Below, in pieces: positions 16,662-26,809 of a stretch of 26,809 nt of DNA. Under the pieces are notes generated by a model that saw only the letters and a list, made by a program, of their open reading frames with translations, was not told the DNA's origin and ran no database searches. The DNA is from Chara braunii. Taxonomy: Eukaryota; Streptophyta; Charophyceae; Charales; Characeae. Where the stretch lies: NCBI GenBank assembly GCA_003427395.1, contig BFEA01000051.1:1455453-1482261 (forward strand), given 5' to 3'. Position numbers and translations under genes: made by a program. Position 1 is the stretch's first letter. Every line of letters starts with the position of its first letter.

Positions 16662-16937
16662 TTCATCATTACATACACCGAAGGTAGCAATAATGTGAAA
16701 TTCTTGAACTCGTCTCGCGCTCTCCATACAGAAATAACATAATCTGATATACAAACTGCTGTTTTTTTCTCGATCGACACAATCTATATATAATTTGTGC
16801 ATTCCACGCTTTCATTTCCATGTCAAAAACTTGATGCGTACTCAAAATGTAATATGTACTTGACCAACACAAGCGACATATAAATCACGCCTCTCACTCA
16901 TTGTTTCATACTCTAAAATCCCATCCTCACTGGTGAT

Positions 16938-16939
<2 letters not shown>

Positions 16940-16983
<44 letters not shown>

Positions 16984-16995
16984 CACACACACACA
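16940..16995. repeat. (AC)n microsatellite
   Basis: An AC run with one TCTC interruption, in otherwise gene-free sequence (16661-17043). Confidence 0.95.
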
Positions 16996-17043
16996 TCTAC
17001 CGTCGACTGTGAATGCAAGCAGACACCCATGTACAGATATGCA

Positions 17044-18563
17044 CTATAATTTGTAATGTGCTTTCTTCTCCCTGCCTCTTTTTGAACGTCGCATTGTCCA
17101 TTCCTCTTTTTCCTTGCATGCTTTTTTTTTCCTACCGCATATTCCCTCACTCGCTTCGCTCAAATCACGCTCTCTTTCTTGAAACTCCTTTCTCGACTCT
17201 TTTGCTTCTTCCTTATCAGATGTTTCTTCGTTCTCACCTGACTGGTCCACCAAGTTGATCACACTCCGACTCCTGTCCGCCTCCTCTTCTTTCTCATTTT
17301 CCTTCCCCCTCTCCCTGTTTGCCGTGCTTGGAACCTTTTCATGCTCTACCGCACTGACACCCTCCAAATCAACTTTCCTTTCTCCCATTGTTGACTCCGA
17401 AACTATTTGCGTTCCTGGACCAGTGCATTCCATATGCACTGGCCTTTTCCCCCCTTCTTTCTCATGCGCACTTTGCTCCCTGGTGGCTCCGTCGATGCCT
17501 TGCGCCTGTGCAGTGATGATAGTCGTATGCGACTCCTTGGAATGCGAATCGACATTCCCTGTCACCGCCTTCACTCCCTCATGTGCCTGAAATTTTGACC
17601 CTTCTTCGTCTGATGCTTTTTGTCCTTGGTCCTCTTCAATCTTTTCGTCCTTCCCGTTGTCGCCATGCACGTGTGCAACAACTTCCCCACCTGCTGTTGG
17701 TGTTGTCTCACTTCTGGCTCCTACTCCACTGATGCCTTCTGACGGTCTAAGTGTTGGTTGCGGTGTGCTCGATGCCCGGTCTGCGAACTCATCTCCCTTT
17801 GTGTTTTGCATCCTGATATGCCCTTCCTTGTCTGCCACACTCTCGCCACCACCTCCTGCTGCTGCGGAATCGATCTTCTTCCCTGCACCTGTGTCCCTCA
17901 AGGCCTTGACTGCATCCCAGAAGTATGTCGTTGTCGAACATACAGTCCGTTGCACGGTAGTCCACAAACCATATGACAACTCCATACGACGGACTCAATT
18001 TCTTGTCGTAGAACGCAACATAATACTCGAGAAGGTGATTTTCACGCAGGAATTCGAACAACGAGTTCACTTTGTTTTATATTTTGTGGTCTGGCGCATC
18101 TTTGTTCGCCTGCTTCACGCGTGTAGACAAGTTGTCCTTCATGATTTCATAAAACCTGCTCCTGAGGACTCTTTCCCTGAATACCCATTTCTCACCCATT
18201 CGGATAGCCATGTGCCATCTGCCATCAATCACACAAGGCTCGAAAAAACCTGGATGCCATACGATGTGATGCCCGCACTCGTGTTCATGTTTACTCTTTG
18301 TACTTTACGTCTAGAAAGTGAGGTCCTCCTTTCATCTTCTTCATGTCATATGATATATTATCATCCGGTGCAAGTTGTTTGGGGGCGTCGTCTGGGATGT
18401 GAAAGAGGGGATCATCCTCTATGTCCATCCCATCTGGACCGTCCTCTAATTCCTTGTCTGCATTCGCAACATTTTGAGTCTCGCCGTCCGCCGCTCCTTC
18501 TATGTCATTGCGAACTCTCCTCACCAGCGAACGAATCCTTGGGTTGCTTCCTTCGTGCCGCAC
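17044..18563 (-). pseudogene. Pseudogene part 5: C-terminal block and charged tail
   Basis: Frame 18563-18291 is acidic (DGMDIEDDPLFHIPDD). After a frame change near 18290 a conserved-looking block reads HHIVWHPGFFEPCVIDGRWH and continues as MAIRMGEKWVFRERVL, then LLEYYVAFYDKKLSPSYG, with a TAA near 18080. A further shift at about 17945 joins YFWDAVKALRDTG in the frame 17985-17044. That frame ends as a ~270-residue Glu/Lys/Ser/Gly-rich low-complexity tail stopping at TAG (17046-17044). No domain is recognised. Confidence 0.45.
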
Positions 18564-19951
18564 TTGGATGTGTTGCCTTCCATTGCACCACCTGTGTTCG
18601 GCGTTGTTCCGCGCATCACGTTTTCGGTCCTGGTACTCGCGATAGTGCCGCCAACATCTTCCTCCATCGCTTGTTGACCACCCAAAGCGGACAATGAAGG
18701 CGTTTCCTCTCTTACTGCATTGTGATGTGCACCCGGCAATGGCAGGTCAATCTCCTCATCCTCCGTCTCCTCCTCACTGTCCATTATGTCAAACTGCTCC
18801 CCAACATCCATTACCTCGCAGTAAACCTTTGCATCAATTTTGTCTCGCTTCCTTTCAAACCATAGATGTTCACATCGGCCAAGAAATATCTCAATTGCAC
18901 ATCGTTTGGCATTGTGATATCCTTGCAGATGTTGGATCGCTATCACCTTACGGTGCAGATAATCTGCATCTGTTCGTGTTTTGGGTACATTGCAGAACAG
19001 ATAGCTCCACAGAGAGTCCCTCTTTTTGATGAGCTTCAGGAACATATCTCGGTCTGCACGATGTTGAGGTTTCGGTCGTTCAAAGTGACACCTGTTATCC
19101 GGATTGTGGATGTGACGATCGACAAACAAAGTGGAGTACTTCATCAGGTTTGAGGAACCATCGCACGAGACGACATGGCGTCATGAGCGAAGCAAGTCCC
19201 ACTCTCTTCCTGCTTGCACATTGCCCAGTAACAAGACACCTTCCCCTTCCTTCGAAAACCGGGTGTACAAGTCTTTCATCTTTGCAGGTTTCCTCTCTCA
19301 TATCCCGTACACAGGTTTACTATCGCCTCGCACGTTGATTGCCTCTTTTGTACATCGTACAAATAACTCCTCCACGTAATGCGTGTCGAAGAGAGTGTTA
19401 TCGCGAGGCTTTGCGACCGTGACCTTTTTGAAGTCGTTCGCTGTATCGTGTAGCACTATGGTCATGGAGTCGCGCCCTCTCAACAGAAGGTTCCCAACTT
19501 GGGCGCAGGATGACGTTGCTTCGTTATAACGACGCCAGCGCCCTGGAAGAACTCTCACACCGTCCCACCTGAAGACGTTCCTCAACACCGTTTCCTCGAC
19601 TTTCAATGCGCTGAATACAATTAGAGCCCAATGCGACCTGTACAACACCGTCATCATTTGGCGGAGCTCGTGAAACTTTTGCTCGTTCCATACGTCGAGA
19701 TTCTTCAACGGAACCAAGTCCAATACTGCAAGGTGACAACTCAGCTTTCTCACGGCACGAGTCAGATCTTTTGTCGGGTGCAGTGCGTCCATAGGTGTGA
19801 TGCAGACAGGAAGATACGTCGTGTGATCTTTGCGTTTGTCCCACATTATGTGCTGAGCATTTGAGCTGATCCGCCTCAGCTCATCCCTCAATTGGTCAAC
19901 TGCGCCAAGAATCTCATGCACGAAAAGCTTGAGGAAGTATGGACACTTCAA
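18521..19951 (-). pseudogene. Pseudogene part 4: degenerate N4/N6 methyltransferase-like region
   Basis: The single frame has TGA stops at 19300-19298 and 19183-19181. A strand followed by VLDLVPLKN stands where DNA methyltransferases have the DPPY motif. Downstream, KPAKMKDLYTRFSKEGEGVL and then LLGNVQAG and a GR-like RHVV segment match the family's 'KP..L..(L/I)....S.PG(D/E).VLD.F.G' to 'GR..(I/V)G' pattern. The catalytic DPPY and the SAM-binding VLDPFxGSG are both altered, so even the ancestor may have been inactive as a methylase. The part ends with an acidic region (SEEETEDEEID) and a TGA at 18523-18521. Confidence 0.45.
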
Positions 19952-20654
19952 TATATTGCAATCGTCACCTTGTGCCCCCCGACATTCCCTTTTCCTAGTT
20001 TCGCCTCATCCACGCCGCCCAATCGTTTTCGGACATTAATAGTCTTCTCTGCTATGATCTTGGACTTGGTTTCTTCTCATTTCTCCGTCGTCAACCCTCG
20101 CGGTGAAAACCGCCTCATTATGGTATCGTAGCCAATGAAGAACTTGTCAGTCCACTCCTCCTCCGACCTCTTCTCTATCTTGAAAAGGATATAGTTAAAC
20201 ATGCGAACCATATATCTCTCTCTTCTCACCTCCACGTACATATCTTGCATGTTCATCAGTTTTTTCACAAATGCCCTTCCACTCGTGACAACAACGTGTC
20301 ACGCAAGTATTTTCTCGAGGGTCATTTCCTTCTCCCTTGAGTTGAAATCGTCGAATACCTTTCATGCGCTCGTGGGGGGATCATTGATGCAAACATAGAA
20401 ACCTGACGAACTTTTGTTGGACTGGACGTAGTGCACCAACACTTTTTTGCCTTTCACAGTCTTCGCTGTAGGGCCCGGTCCTGCTGCCTCGCCTGCTTTC
20501 CCTTCCTGATCCACTGGTCTCATATCGTTCTGCCTTGGCAATTCACCTTTTTCCCATTTGTCAAAGAACTTATCAACTAGATTTCACACAACTATGCCGC
20601 TCGCCGGAAGACACATGTAGGGCCTCAAAAGGTTTGACCAATTCCTCACAAATC
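19952..20654 (-). pseudogene. Pseudogene part 3: linker region, multiply broken
   Basis: After frame changes near 20690 and 20585, one frame reads from about 20583 to 19955. It contains NLVDKFFDKWEKGELPRQ, KKVLVHYVQSNKSSSGFYV, and the block 20268-20077 (MKKLMNMQDMYVEVRRERYM). It is interrupted by TGA codons near 20390, 20310 and 20079. At least one sits where Trp (TGG) would fit the reading. No domain is recognised. Confidence 0.45.
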
Positions 20655-21470
20655 TTATCGCCAACGACTGGTTCCAGACGATGCGTCAGGAGTCATTCGT
20701 ATAGCTTTCCGTACGAACTCCTGATATTGGTCACGCTGTGCAGTCCTTTCTTCCACCGTCTTTGCCTGATACCAATCGCCTTTTGACGTTTTCATACTCT
20801 GCCACATTCCTCTTATAGCAGTCACAACCATTCGAAACGACGACGGGATAACACGTGTCTCCCTGGTGTTGTCAAACGTGGAGATGTACGCATACCCCTC
20901 CAAATGGTCGTCGTCAAACTACACAACACGCGCCTTCCAAGAATGCACGCCCCACTTGTGGGCAGTAGATGATTTTGCAGCTACCAGCCTCTTTGCTGCC
21001 TCCGCTGTATGTTGGCCGGCCATTGTGTACCGATGGTAGGAGGCAACCTTTTCATCATCCCACTCCTCCGGCTTCACACGTTCCCACTGCTTCCATCCAT
21101 CCTTCTGCACTTCAACGACAGGAGCAAGAATCCACGTGTTTCTGTCCCACTCCTTCTGCTTTTCCAGGTGTTCCATTACGTCCCTGATGGAGGTGACCAA
21201 CATCTCATTCAACGGTCTGTGGTTGTATTGCACGCCTTCCGAAGGGTTGGGCAGTATTTTGACCACGTCAACGAACACTTGGGTAGGCAGATCTATCGCA
21301 TTGCCGTCCTCGTCGTATTCCAGGAAAAAACATCTCGTGGTGTAGATAGTGTCGTTGGTCAACTCTCCAGACTTTGGCGCTATATGTCTCAGGTCGACCC
21401 CCGCCGCTTCGTCCCCAGAGTCCTCCACTTCCTTTGCCTCCTCGGCCTTTGCTTTCTTCTTCGGTCTCTA
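20655..21470 (-). pseudogene. Pseudogene part 2: ParB/sulfiredoxin-like domain
   Basis: Within 21428-20919, RPLNEMLVTSIRDVMEHL (residues 71-88), then WILAPVVEV (99-107), then YHRYTMAGQHTAEAAKRL (131-148) follow the ParB-like order. That order is a helix before the SI motif, a 'PI.V' strand, and a G(E/N)HR-like 'GxHTxEAAK' helix. A TAG at 20921-20919 interrupts the frame, which then continues with HLEGYAYISTFDNTRE. ParB-like folds act as CTP-dependent clamps or nucleases. Here the usual GERR/GxxR Arg is replaced (GQHT), so catalysis cannot be assumed. A frame change near 20690 leads to the next part. Confidence 0.5.
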
Positions 21471-22880
21471 GGAAGATCGAGTTCGTTCATGCTTTTCCTT
21501 TGCTGGTTTAGCGGATTGGGCCTCTAAGGATCTCTTGTAAGCCTCTTTTGAGGCGTGTAGGCTGATGAGCTTAGCTTGTCTCCGCTTCTCTTCCTCTTCT
21601 TTCCCACATTTCATTTTCCTCTTGCGCATGCACACAGACCTTTGTGTGCCATGCAACACATCTTCATCTTCTGCCGGACCGTCATGACTTGTGGCACGGG
21701 AAGAATGTTCCCGCCTTTTCTGCGACCCTCTATTCCCGCCATCGTCGTCGTCCGCCCCACCCTCATCTCCTTCGCTCCCCCCTTCGTAGTTGTCTTCCCG
21801 TTCTGCGGCGTCCTCGTCACTTGCATCCTCATTTTCTTCTTCTTCACTCCCATCGCCCTCGTGACCACCATCCTAATGGCCTTCACTACCATCGTCTTCG
21901 GCCAAGCCATCCTCCGAGCTTCCCTCTTCATCGTGTGCACCGTCGCGGAACCACCGTTCGTCGTTGTCCCCTTCCGTGTCTTTTGCGTCTTTGCCATCGG
22001 CCCACTGCCCACCGTCCCACTGTCTGAAGCGCGAGTCCTCCCCTATGTTTTCGTCGTCACCCTCATGGTCAGTGGCCCTACCAGTCGGAGTCAAAGAAAC
22101 ACATGCCGCATATTCTGCATGTGATGGTGCCCGCGTCGCAGACACACCCTTCGGCTGGAGCAGAGAAGCTGATTTGCTCACGCTCTTTGTCTGTGTCGAT
22201 GCAGCCCCACTTTTGCTCATACGGGCGGATGTTTTCGGCTCCCCACAACTCTTGCCTACCGCCTTTAGCGAACTCACAAAGACGGTAGTTCGCAAAACGG
22301 CTTGGCCCATCGCCTGCAGCTTGTGACATCGCACCATGTTTGCGAAGTCTCCAAGATCACAGTCGAAGGGCACGAAGGGAGTTGACAACTGCAGGTTGTT
22401 TTCAATCGTCATGATATGGTTCGACACCTTATAGCAATTCACGCGTTTGAGGAACTTGAACGGCCTGAGCATCACCATCTGCGACGCATCCTTCTTCTTC
22501 GACTTGTCGAACGGAGGCATTGATGCAGCGCGAATGCCTTAACCTTGGAACTTCTCGACGTGGAGAGACACGAGCTTGTAATTGTCAGGCACGTCGTGAC
22601 CGTCGATGTTGAAACACGTCGTTAGATGGAATCTCATGTACTCCTCGTCAAGCATGTTCTTATCAAACGAGTTAATCTTGATACCCCCGCATGGGTAGTA
22701 ACCGCCACTCTCATCTCGCAAAAAAATAATTGCCCCACAACACGGCATTTTCATACCGAGGTGCCAATCGATTGCCCAATACTTCTCTTGGAATGTGACC
22801 GCCCTTCCGACAACCTTCGACGTAGAGACCCCTGAGGAGCAAGCAGCTGCATAACACCGCATCCGACACCGACGTAACAC
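21471..22880 (-). pseudogene. Pseudogene part 1: N-terminal Cys region and acidic/basic stretch
   Basis: Frame with stops at 22541-22539 (TAA) and 21875-21873 (TAG). The start is unclear, because the frame stays open into the satellite at about 22900; a plausible ATG lies at about 22755 (MKMPCCGAIIFLRDESGGYY). The next block, from the ATG at 22520, contains MPPFDKSKKKDASQMVMLRP. A run of Asp/Glu/Gly from about 22050 to 21750 and a Lys/Arg/Glu-rich stretch at 21660-21470 follow. No named domain is recognised. Confidence 0.55.
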
Positions 22881-22949
22881 ACGGAACAAACAGGGGTTAA
22901 GAAGAAGGAGTGGTGGAAGGCGTCCAGAACCGGTGACAACAGCAAGCTG

Positions 22950-25440
22950 CTGACAGTCAGCAGTACGGGAACATCCAATGGTCTGGCGCCTTGACGACAT
23001 CGGACCATCGGAGGAAAGATAGGGGCACAGCAGCTGGACCAGTAGAGGGACCCAGCAGGAGCACCAGCAGCTGCTGCAACCGCAGCAAATCCAACAGCAG
23101 CATCTACTCCAACCCTTACTTAGATGGCACAACAACGGTGGGAACAACAGCGTTTGCAGCTGCTGTGCCGGATGGCAGACGCCTTGATGGTCTGGAGCCT
23201 CGACGACACCGGACCATCCGATGGTCTAGCGCCTTGACGACGCCAGACCATCGAAGGAAAGATAGGGGCACAATAGTTGCACCAGCAGAGGGACCCAGCA
23301 GGAGCACCAGCAGCTGCTGCAAGCGCAACAACTCCAACGGCAACATCTACTCCAACCCTTACTTAGATGGTACAACAACGGTGGGAACAACAGCATCTGT
23401 AGCTGCTGTGCCGAACGCCTCGATGGTCTGGCGCCTCGACGACGCCGAACCATCCGATGGTCTGGCGCCTTGACGACGCCGGACCATCGCAGGAAAGATA
23501 CGGGCACGGCAGCTGCACCTGCAGAGGGACCCAGCAGGAGCATCAGCAGCTGCTGCAAGCACAACAACTCCAACCGCAACATCTACTCCAACCCTTACTT
23601 GGATGGCACAACAATAGTGGGAACAGCAACATCTGCATTTGCTCTGCTGGTAGCCTCGATGGTCCGACGCCTCGACGACGCCGGACCATCCGATGATCTG
23701 GCGCCTTGACGACGCTGGACCATCGGAGGAAAGATAGAGGCACAGCAGCTGCACCTGCAGAGGGACCCAGCAGGAGCACTAGCAGTTGCTGAAAGCGCAG
23801 CAACTCCAACTGCAACATCTACTCCAACCCTTACGTGGATGGCAAAGCAACATTGGGAATAGAAGCGTCTGCATCTTCTCTGCCGGTAGCCTCGATGGTC
23901 CGGCGCCTCGACGACGCCGGACCATCAGAGGGAAGACAGAGGCACAGCAGTTGTGCCATGTACTCCAACCCTTACTTAGATGTCACAGCAACAGAGGGAA
24001 CATCAGCGCCAGCAGCTGCTGCAACCGCAACAACTCCAACCGCAACATCTACCCGAACTCTTACTTGGGTGGCACAACAACAGTGGGAACAACAGCGTCT
24101 GCATCTGCTTTGCCGGTAGCCTCGATGGTCCGGCGCCTCGACGACGCCGGACCATCCGATGGTCTGGTGCCGTGACAACGCCGGACCATCGGAGGAAAGA
24201 CAGGGGCACAGCAGCTGTGCCATCTACTCCAACCCGTAATTAGATGTCACAACAACAATGGGAACAGCAGCGTCAGCAGCGGCTGCAACCGCAACAACTC
24301 CAACCGCAGCATCTACTCCAACCCTTACTTAGATGGCATAGCAACAGTGGGAACAACAGCGTCTGCAGCTGCTGTGTCGGACGCCTTGACGACGCCGGAC
24401 CATCCGATGGTCTGGCGCCTTGACGACGCCGAACCATCGGAGGAAAGACAAGGGCACAGCAGTTGTGCCATCTACTCCAACCCTTACTTACATGTCATAG
24501 CAACAGTGGGAACCGCAGCGCCAGCAGCTGCTGCAGCGGGAACACCAGCGTCTGCAGCTGCTGTGCCGGACGCCTCGATGGTTCGGCGCCTCGACGATGC
24601 CGGACCATCCGAAGGTCTGGCACCTTGACGGCACCGGACCATCGGAGGGAAGACAGGGGCACAACAGCTGCACCAGCAAAGGGACCCAGCAGGAGCACCA
24701 GCGGCTACTGCAACCGCACCAACTCCAACCGCAGCAGCTCCAGCAACAGTGGGATGAGCAGCATCAGCAGATTAGATGTCACAGCAACAGTGGGAACAGC
24801 AGCGCCAGCAGTGGCTGCAACCGCAACAACTCCAACCACAGCATCTACTCCAACCCTTACTTAGATGGCACAGCAATTGTGGGAACAGCACCATGTGCAG
24901 CTGCTGTGTCGGACGCCTCGACGGTCTGGCGCCTCGACGACGCCGGACCATCCGATGGTTTGGCGCCTTGACGACGTCGGACCATCGGAGGAAAGACAGG
25001 GGCACAACAGTTGTGCCATCTACTCCAACCCGTGCTTAGATGTCACAGCAACAGTGGGAACATCAGCGCCAGCAGCTGCTGCAACCGCATTGGGAACAAC
25101 AGCGTCTGCAGCTGCTGTGCCGGACGCCTCGATGGTCCGACGCCTCGACGATGCCGGACCATCCGAACGTCTGGCGCCTTGACGACACCGGACCATTGGA
25201 GGGAAGACAGGGGCACAGCAGTTGCACCAGCAGAGGGAGCCAGCAGGAGCACCGGCAGCTGCTGCAACCGCAACAACTCCAACCGCAGCAGATACAGCAA
25301 CAGTGGGATGAGCAGCATCAGCAGCTGCTGTGACCGGCGCCTCGATGGTTCGGTGCCTCGACGACGCCGGACCATCGGAGGGAAGACAGGGGCCCAGAGA
25401 GAGCACCATCAGCTGCTGCAACCGCGACAACTCCTAAGGA
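22950..25440. repeat. Satellite-like array of hairpin-bearing units
   Basis: CTACTCCAACCCTTACTTAG-like blocks recur near 23105, 23348, 23584 and 23820 (spacing 243, 236, 236) and then at irregular shorter spacing to 25020. Between them lie CAGCAGCTGCTGCAA(C/G)CGCA-like blocks and palindromes. At 24124-24156 GATGGTCCGGCG is separated by nine bases from its exact complement CGCCGGACCATC. I count about 19 GGACCATC motifs or one-base variants. Every frame yields repetitive, mutually shadowed proteins, so I do not call coding sequence. Confidence 0.88.
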
Positions 25441-25940
25441 GGGTCCGCCGCTTTGACGATGGAGTAAAAAACAAACAATGGAAAGCCACAACACAAACAA
25501 AAAAAAAGGCCTGCGTAACATACCTTTGGATGCCATCTCCGCCTGCGGGAGGCCGTCCCGATGGGGTGTTGGATGGTTGCGCTGAGCTATCGTGGTGGTG
25601 ACCTTAAACGGATATGTCACAACGGCGGTTGATGGGCGATGCAGTTACACAACTGGGTTGGCGGTATGTAGTAGCCTCGTCGACGCTTCGCCCTCGTCAC
25701 AGTTCCGCCTTTCAAACCGACAAACAATGGACGATGAAACACGTCACTTAACGAAGTGTCAATGAACGCGTCAAAGCTCGGTCTTACACAATGTCAGACG
25801 ACATCAATCAGCAATGTATCTTGCTATTGATTAGTACGACATTCAATGGGAGATCCTATCTAGACTACGTAAGCGTAGTTGGTGACGTCAGCAGCTTCCC
25901 CGACTGCGAGCAGATGTCGGCCAGATGGTGGACCCCTTTT
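25441..25940. other. No gene seen
   Basis: Unique-looking sequence between the satellite and the AATC repeat. I find no domain-bearing frame, RNA gene or clear repeat. Confidence 0.5.
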
Positions 25941-26251
25941 CCAACAAACCGATCAGTCGATTAAACAATCAATCGATCAGTCGACCAATCAATGAATCAA
26001 TCGATCAATCAATCAACTGATCTCTCAATCAATCAATCAATCCATCAATGAAGGAAAAAGGTTGGAACAGGAACATCCAATCAATCAAGATCCAATGAAA
26101 TCAATCCATTCGAATGGAATCAATCAAAGGTTGGAACAGGAACAGGTACATTCGAGTGGAATCCATTCAAATGGATTTATTCCATTGGATACTCTGAAAC
26201 AATCAATCGTGCAATCAGCCAACCAATCAATCAATCAATCAATAAAAAAAC
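25941..26251. repeat. Degenerate (AATC)n repeat with a duplicated motif
   Basis: AATC/AATG/GATC tetranucleotides dominate. AAGGTTGGAACAGGAAC occurs at about 26057 and again at about 26127. Short palindromes such as CCATTCGAATGG are present. Confidence 0.85.
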
Positions 26252-26257
26252 AATGAA

Positions 26258-26345
26258 TCGATTGGATCTTGATTTCACGATCCAATCGACTCGGTTGATT
26301 CGATTGGATCTTGATTTCACGATCCGATCGAGTCGATTGCCGATT
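26258..26345. repeat. 42-bp tandem pair of small hairpins
   Basis: GATTGGATC (26260-26268) is complementary to GATCCAATC (26279-26287) across a ten-base loop TTGATTTCAC. The unit repeats 42 bases later (26302-26329), with one change in the right arm (GATCCGATC). Confidence 0.85.
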
Positions 26346-26759
26346 GGATATTTCTTTTTTTCGTGAATAAGCGTGATAGCGAGCTCCAGAAACCATACCG
26401 CATCAAACATATGACTGCAAATAATCGCGACCTCGAACGGAGAGCAGAAGAGCAACTCAAAATACACCAAATAACAGTCTTCCTACTATTCCTCACCGGT
26501 GTCGGCCCTTCCCTTCTACTCTTCCTACTCCTCCTCCTCCTCCTAGTCTTCCCTGTCAACCTCTTCCCTCCTCCTCGCCTGCTCCTCCTCCCCGTCGTCT
26601 CCTCTTCCTCTCCTACTCCTCCTTCTCTCCCACTGCCTTCTCCCTCTCCTGGCGCTCACCGCCCACCTGGCGCTCACCGCGCATACTACAAATGGCAGAT
26701 CCTATCTACACAATGCCAGATGGCGGACTATTTCTTTTTTCGATTGTCGACCAACCAAT

Positions 26760-26760
<1 letters not shown>
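26346..26760. other. No gene seen; CT-rich low complexity
   Basis: Positions 26480-26650 are strongly CT-rich on the plus strand (CTCCTCCTCC runs). A short CTGGCGCTCACCGC motif is duplicated near 26650-26680. No gene is supported. Confidence 0.55.

Positions 26761-26809
<49 letters not shown>
26761..26809. repeat. Poly-A at the window end
   Basis: Forty-nine A run to the last base. The window end cuts off whatever follows. Confidence 0.9.

Larger units (their letters stand above)
17044..22880 (-). pseudogene. Large intronless pseudogene: ParB-like plus methyltransferase-like protein
   Basis: Minus-strand frames from about 22880 to 17044 read as one protein of roughly 1,900 residues. It is broken by single stop codons (TAA 22541, TAG 21875, 21470 and 20921, TGA 19300 and 19183, and others) and by several one-base frame changes. 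Across each stop the same frame continues in the same style, so this is one decayed gene rather than many small ones. In order it has a Cys-containing N-terminal region, an acidic then basic low-complexity stretch, a ParB-like domain, a linker, a region resembling the N4/N6 DNA methyltransferase fold, a second conserved-looking block, and a long charged tail. No intron signals are needed to connect the parts, which suggests a mobile or retrocopied origin. Fusions of ParB-like and methyltransferase domains are known in phages and bacteria. I do not recognise the eukaryotic family. Confidence 0.6.

Noticed and set aside
21576-22326. Plus-strand Pro/His/Val-rich frames
   Set aside because: Antisense shadow of the acidic low-complexity stretch of the minus-strand pseudogene.
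22991-25601. Gln/Ser/Asn-rich open frames in the satellite region
   Set aside because: All six frames are similarly open because of repeat composition. There is no start, domain or codon periodicity favouring one.

Overview
The window is nuclear DNA of a eukaryote: long microsatellites, several tandem and foldback repeats, a 150-base N gap inside a (GA)n tract, and decayed coding regions without visible introns. The best-supported content is one retroelement and two broken genes, all on the minus strand. The retroelement belongs to a Penelope-like group known from green algae, spike mosses and slime molds. Its Gly/Asn-rich CCHC protein resembles, from memory only, predicted proteins of the charophyte Chara braunii. 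A streptophyte green alga is therefore my best guess, not a demonstrated source.

Layout. 1-8700 is repeat-rich DNA with no gene I can support: a foldback at 1157-1435, diverged repeats at 1690-2065, compound microsatellites, a strict 145-bp tandem array (2930-3756), a foldback family at 5602-6030, an 802-bp inverted-repeat element with TA flanks (7050-7851), and minisatellites at 7985-8250 and 8443-8530. At 8821-9700 (minus) is a broken Ulp1/C48 cysteine protease gene. At 9859-16335 (minus) is a nearly full-length Penelope-like element (PLE) of the permuted type, in which the GIY-YIG endonuclease precedes the reverse transcriptase (RT). It is bounded by ~938-bp direct repeats (pseudo-LTRs) and sits in a (GA)n microsatellite. 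At 17044-22880 (minus) is a ~5.8-kb intronless pseudogene with a ParB-like domain and a degenerate N4/N6-methyltransferase-like fold. At 22950-25440 is a satellite-like array of hairpins. AATC repeats, small hairpins, CT-rich DNA and terminal poly-A follow.

How the PLE parts fit. In transcription order (right to left) there is a 5'-truncated copy forming the upstream pseudo-LTR, a ~600-nt leader, ORF1 (CCHC zinc knuckle plus coiled coil), and ORF2, which overlaps ORF1 by ATGA. ORF2 encodes a SAP-like motif, the GIY-YIG endonuclease, a CxC linker, the RT and its thumb. The 3' end forms the downstream pseudo-LTR. ORF2 is interrupted by single stop codons and one frame change, so this copy is probably mildly decayed unless recoding operates. 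The upstream pseudo-LTR contains what I read as a complete type I hammerhead ribozyme core with a palindromic, loopless stem III. The downstream pseudo-LTR has the same motif with one core base changed. From memory, permuted PLEs were described as lacking canonical hammerheads, so this is the most notable observation in the window.
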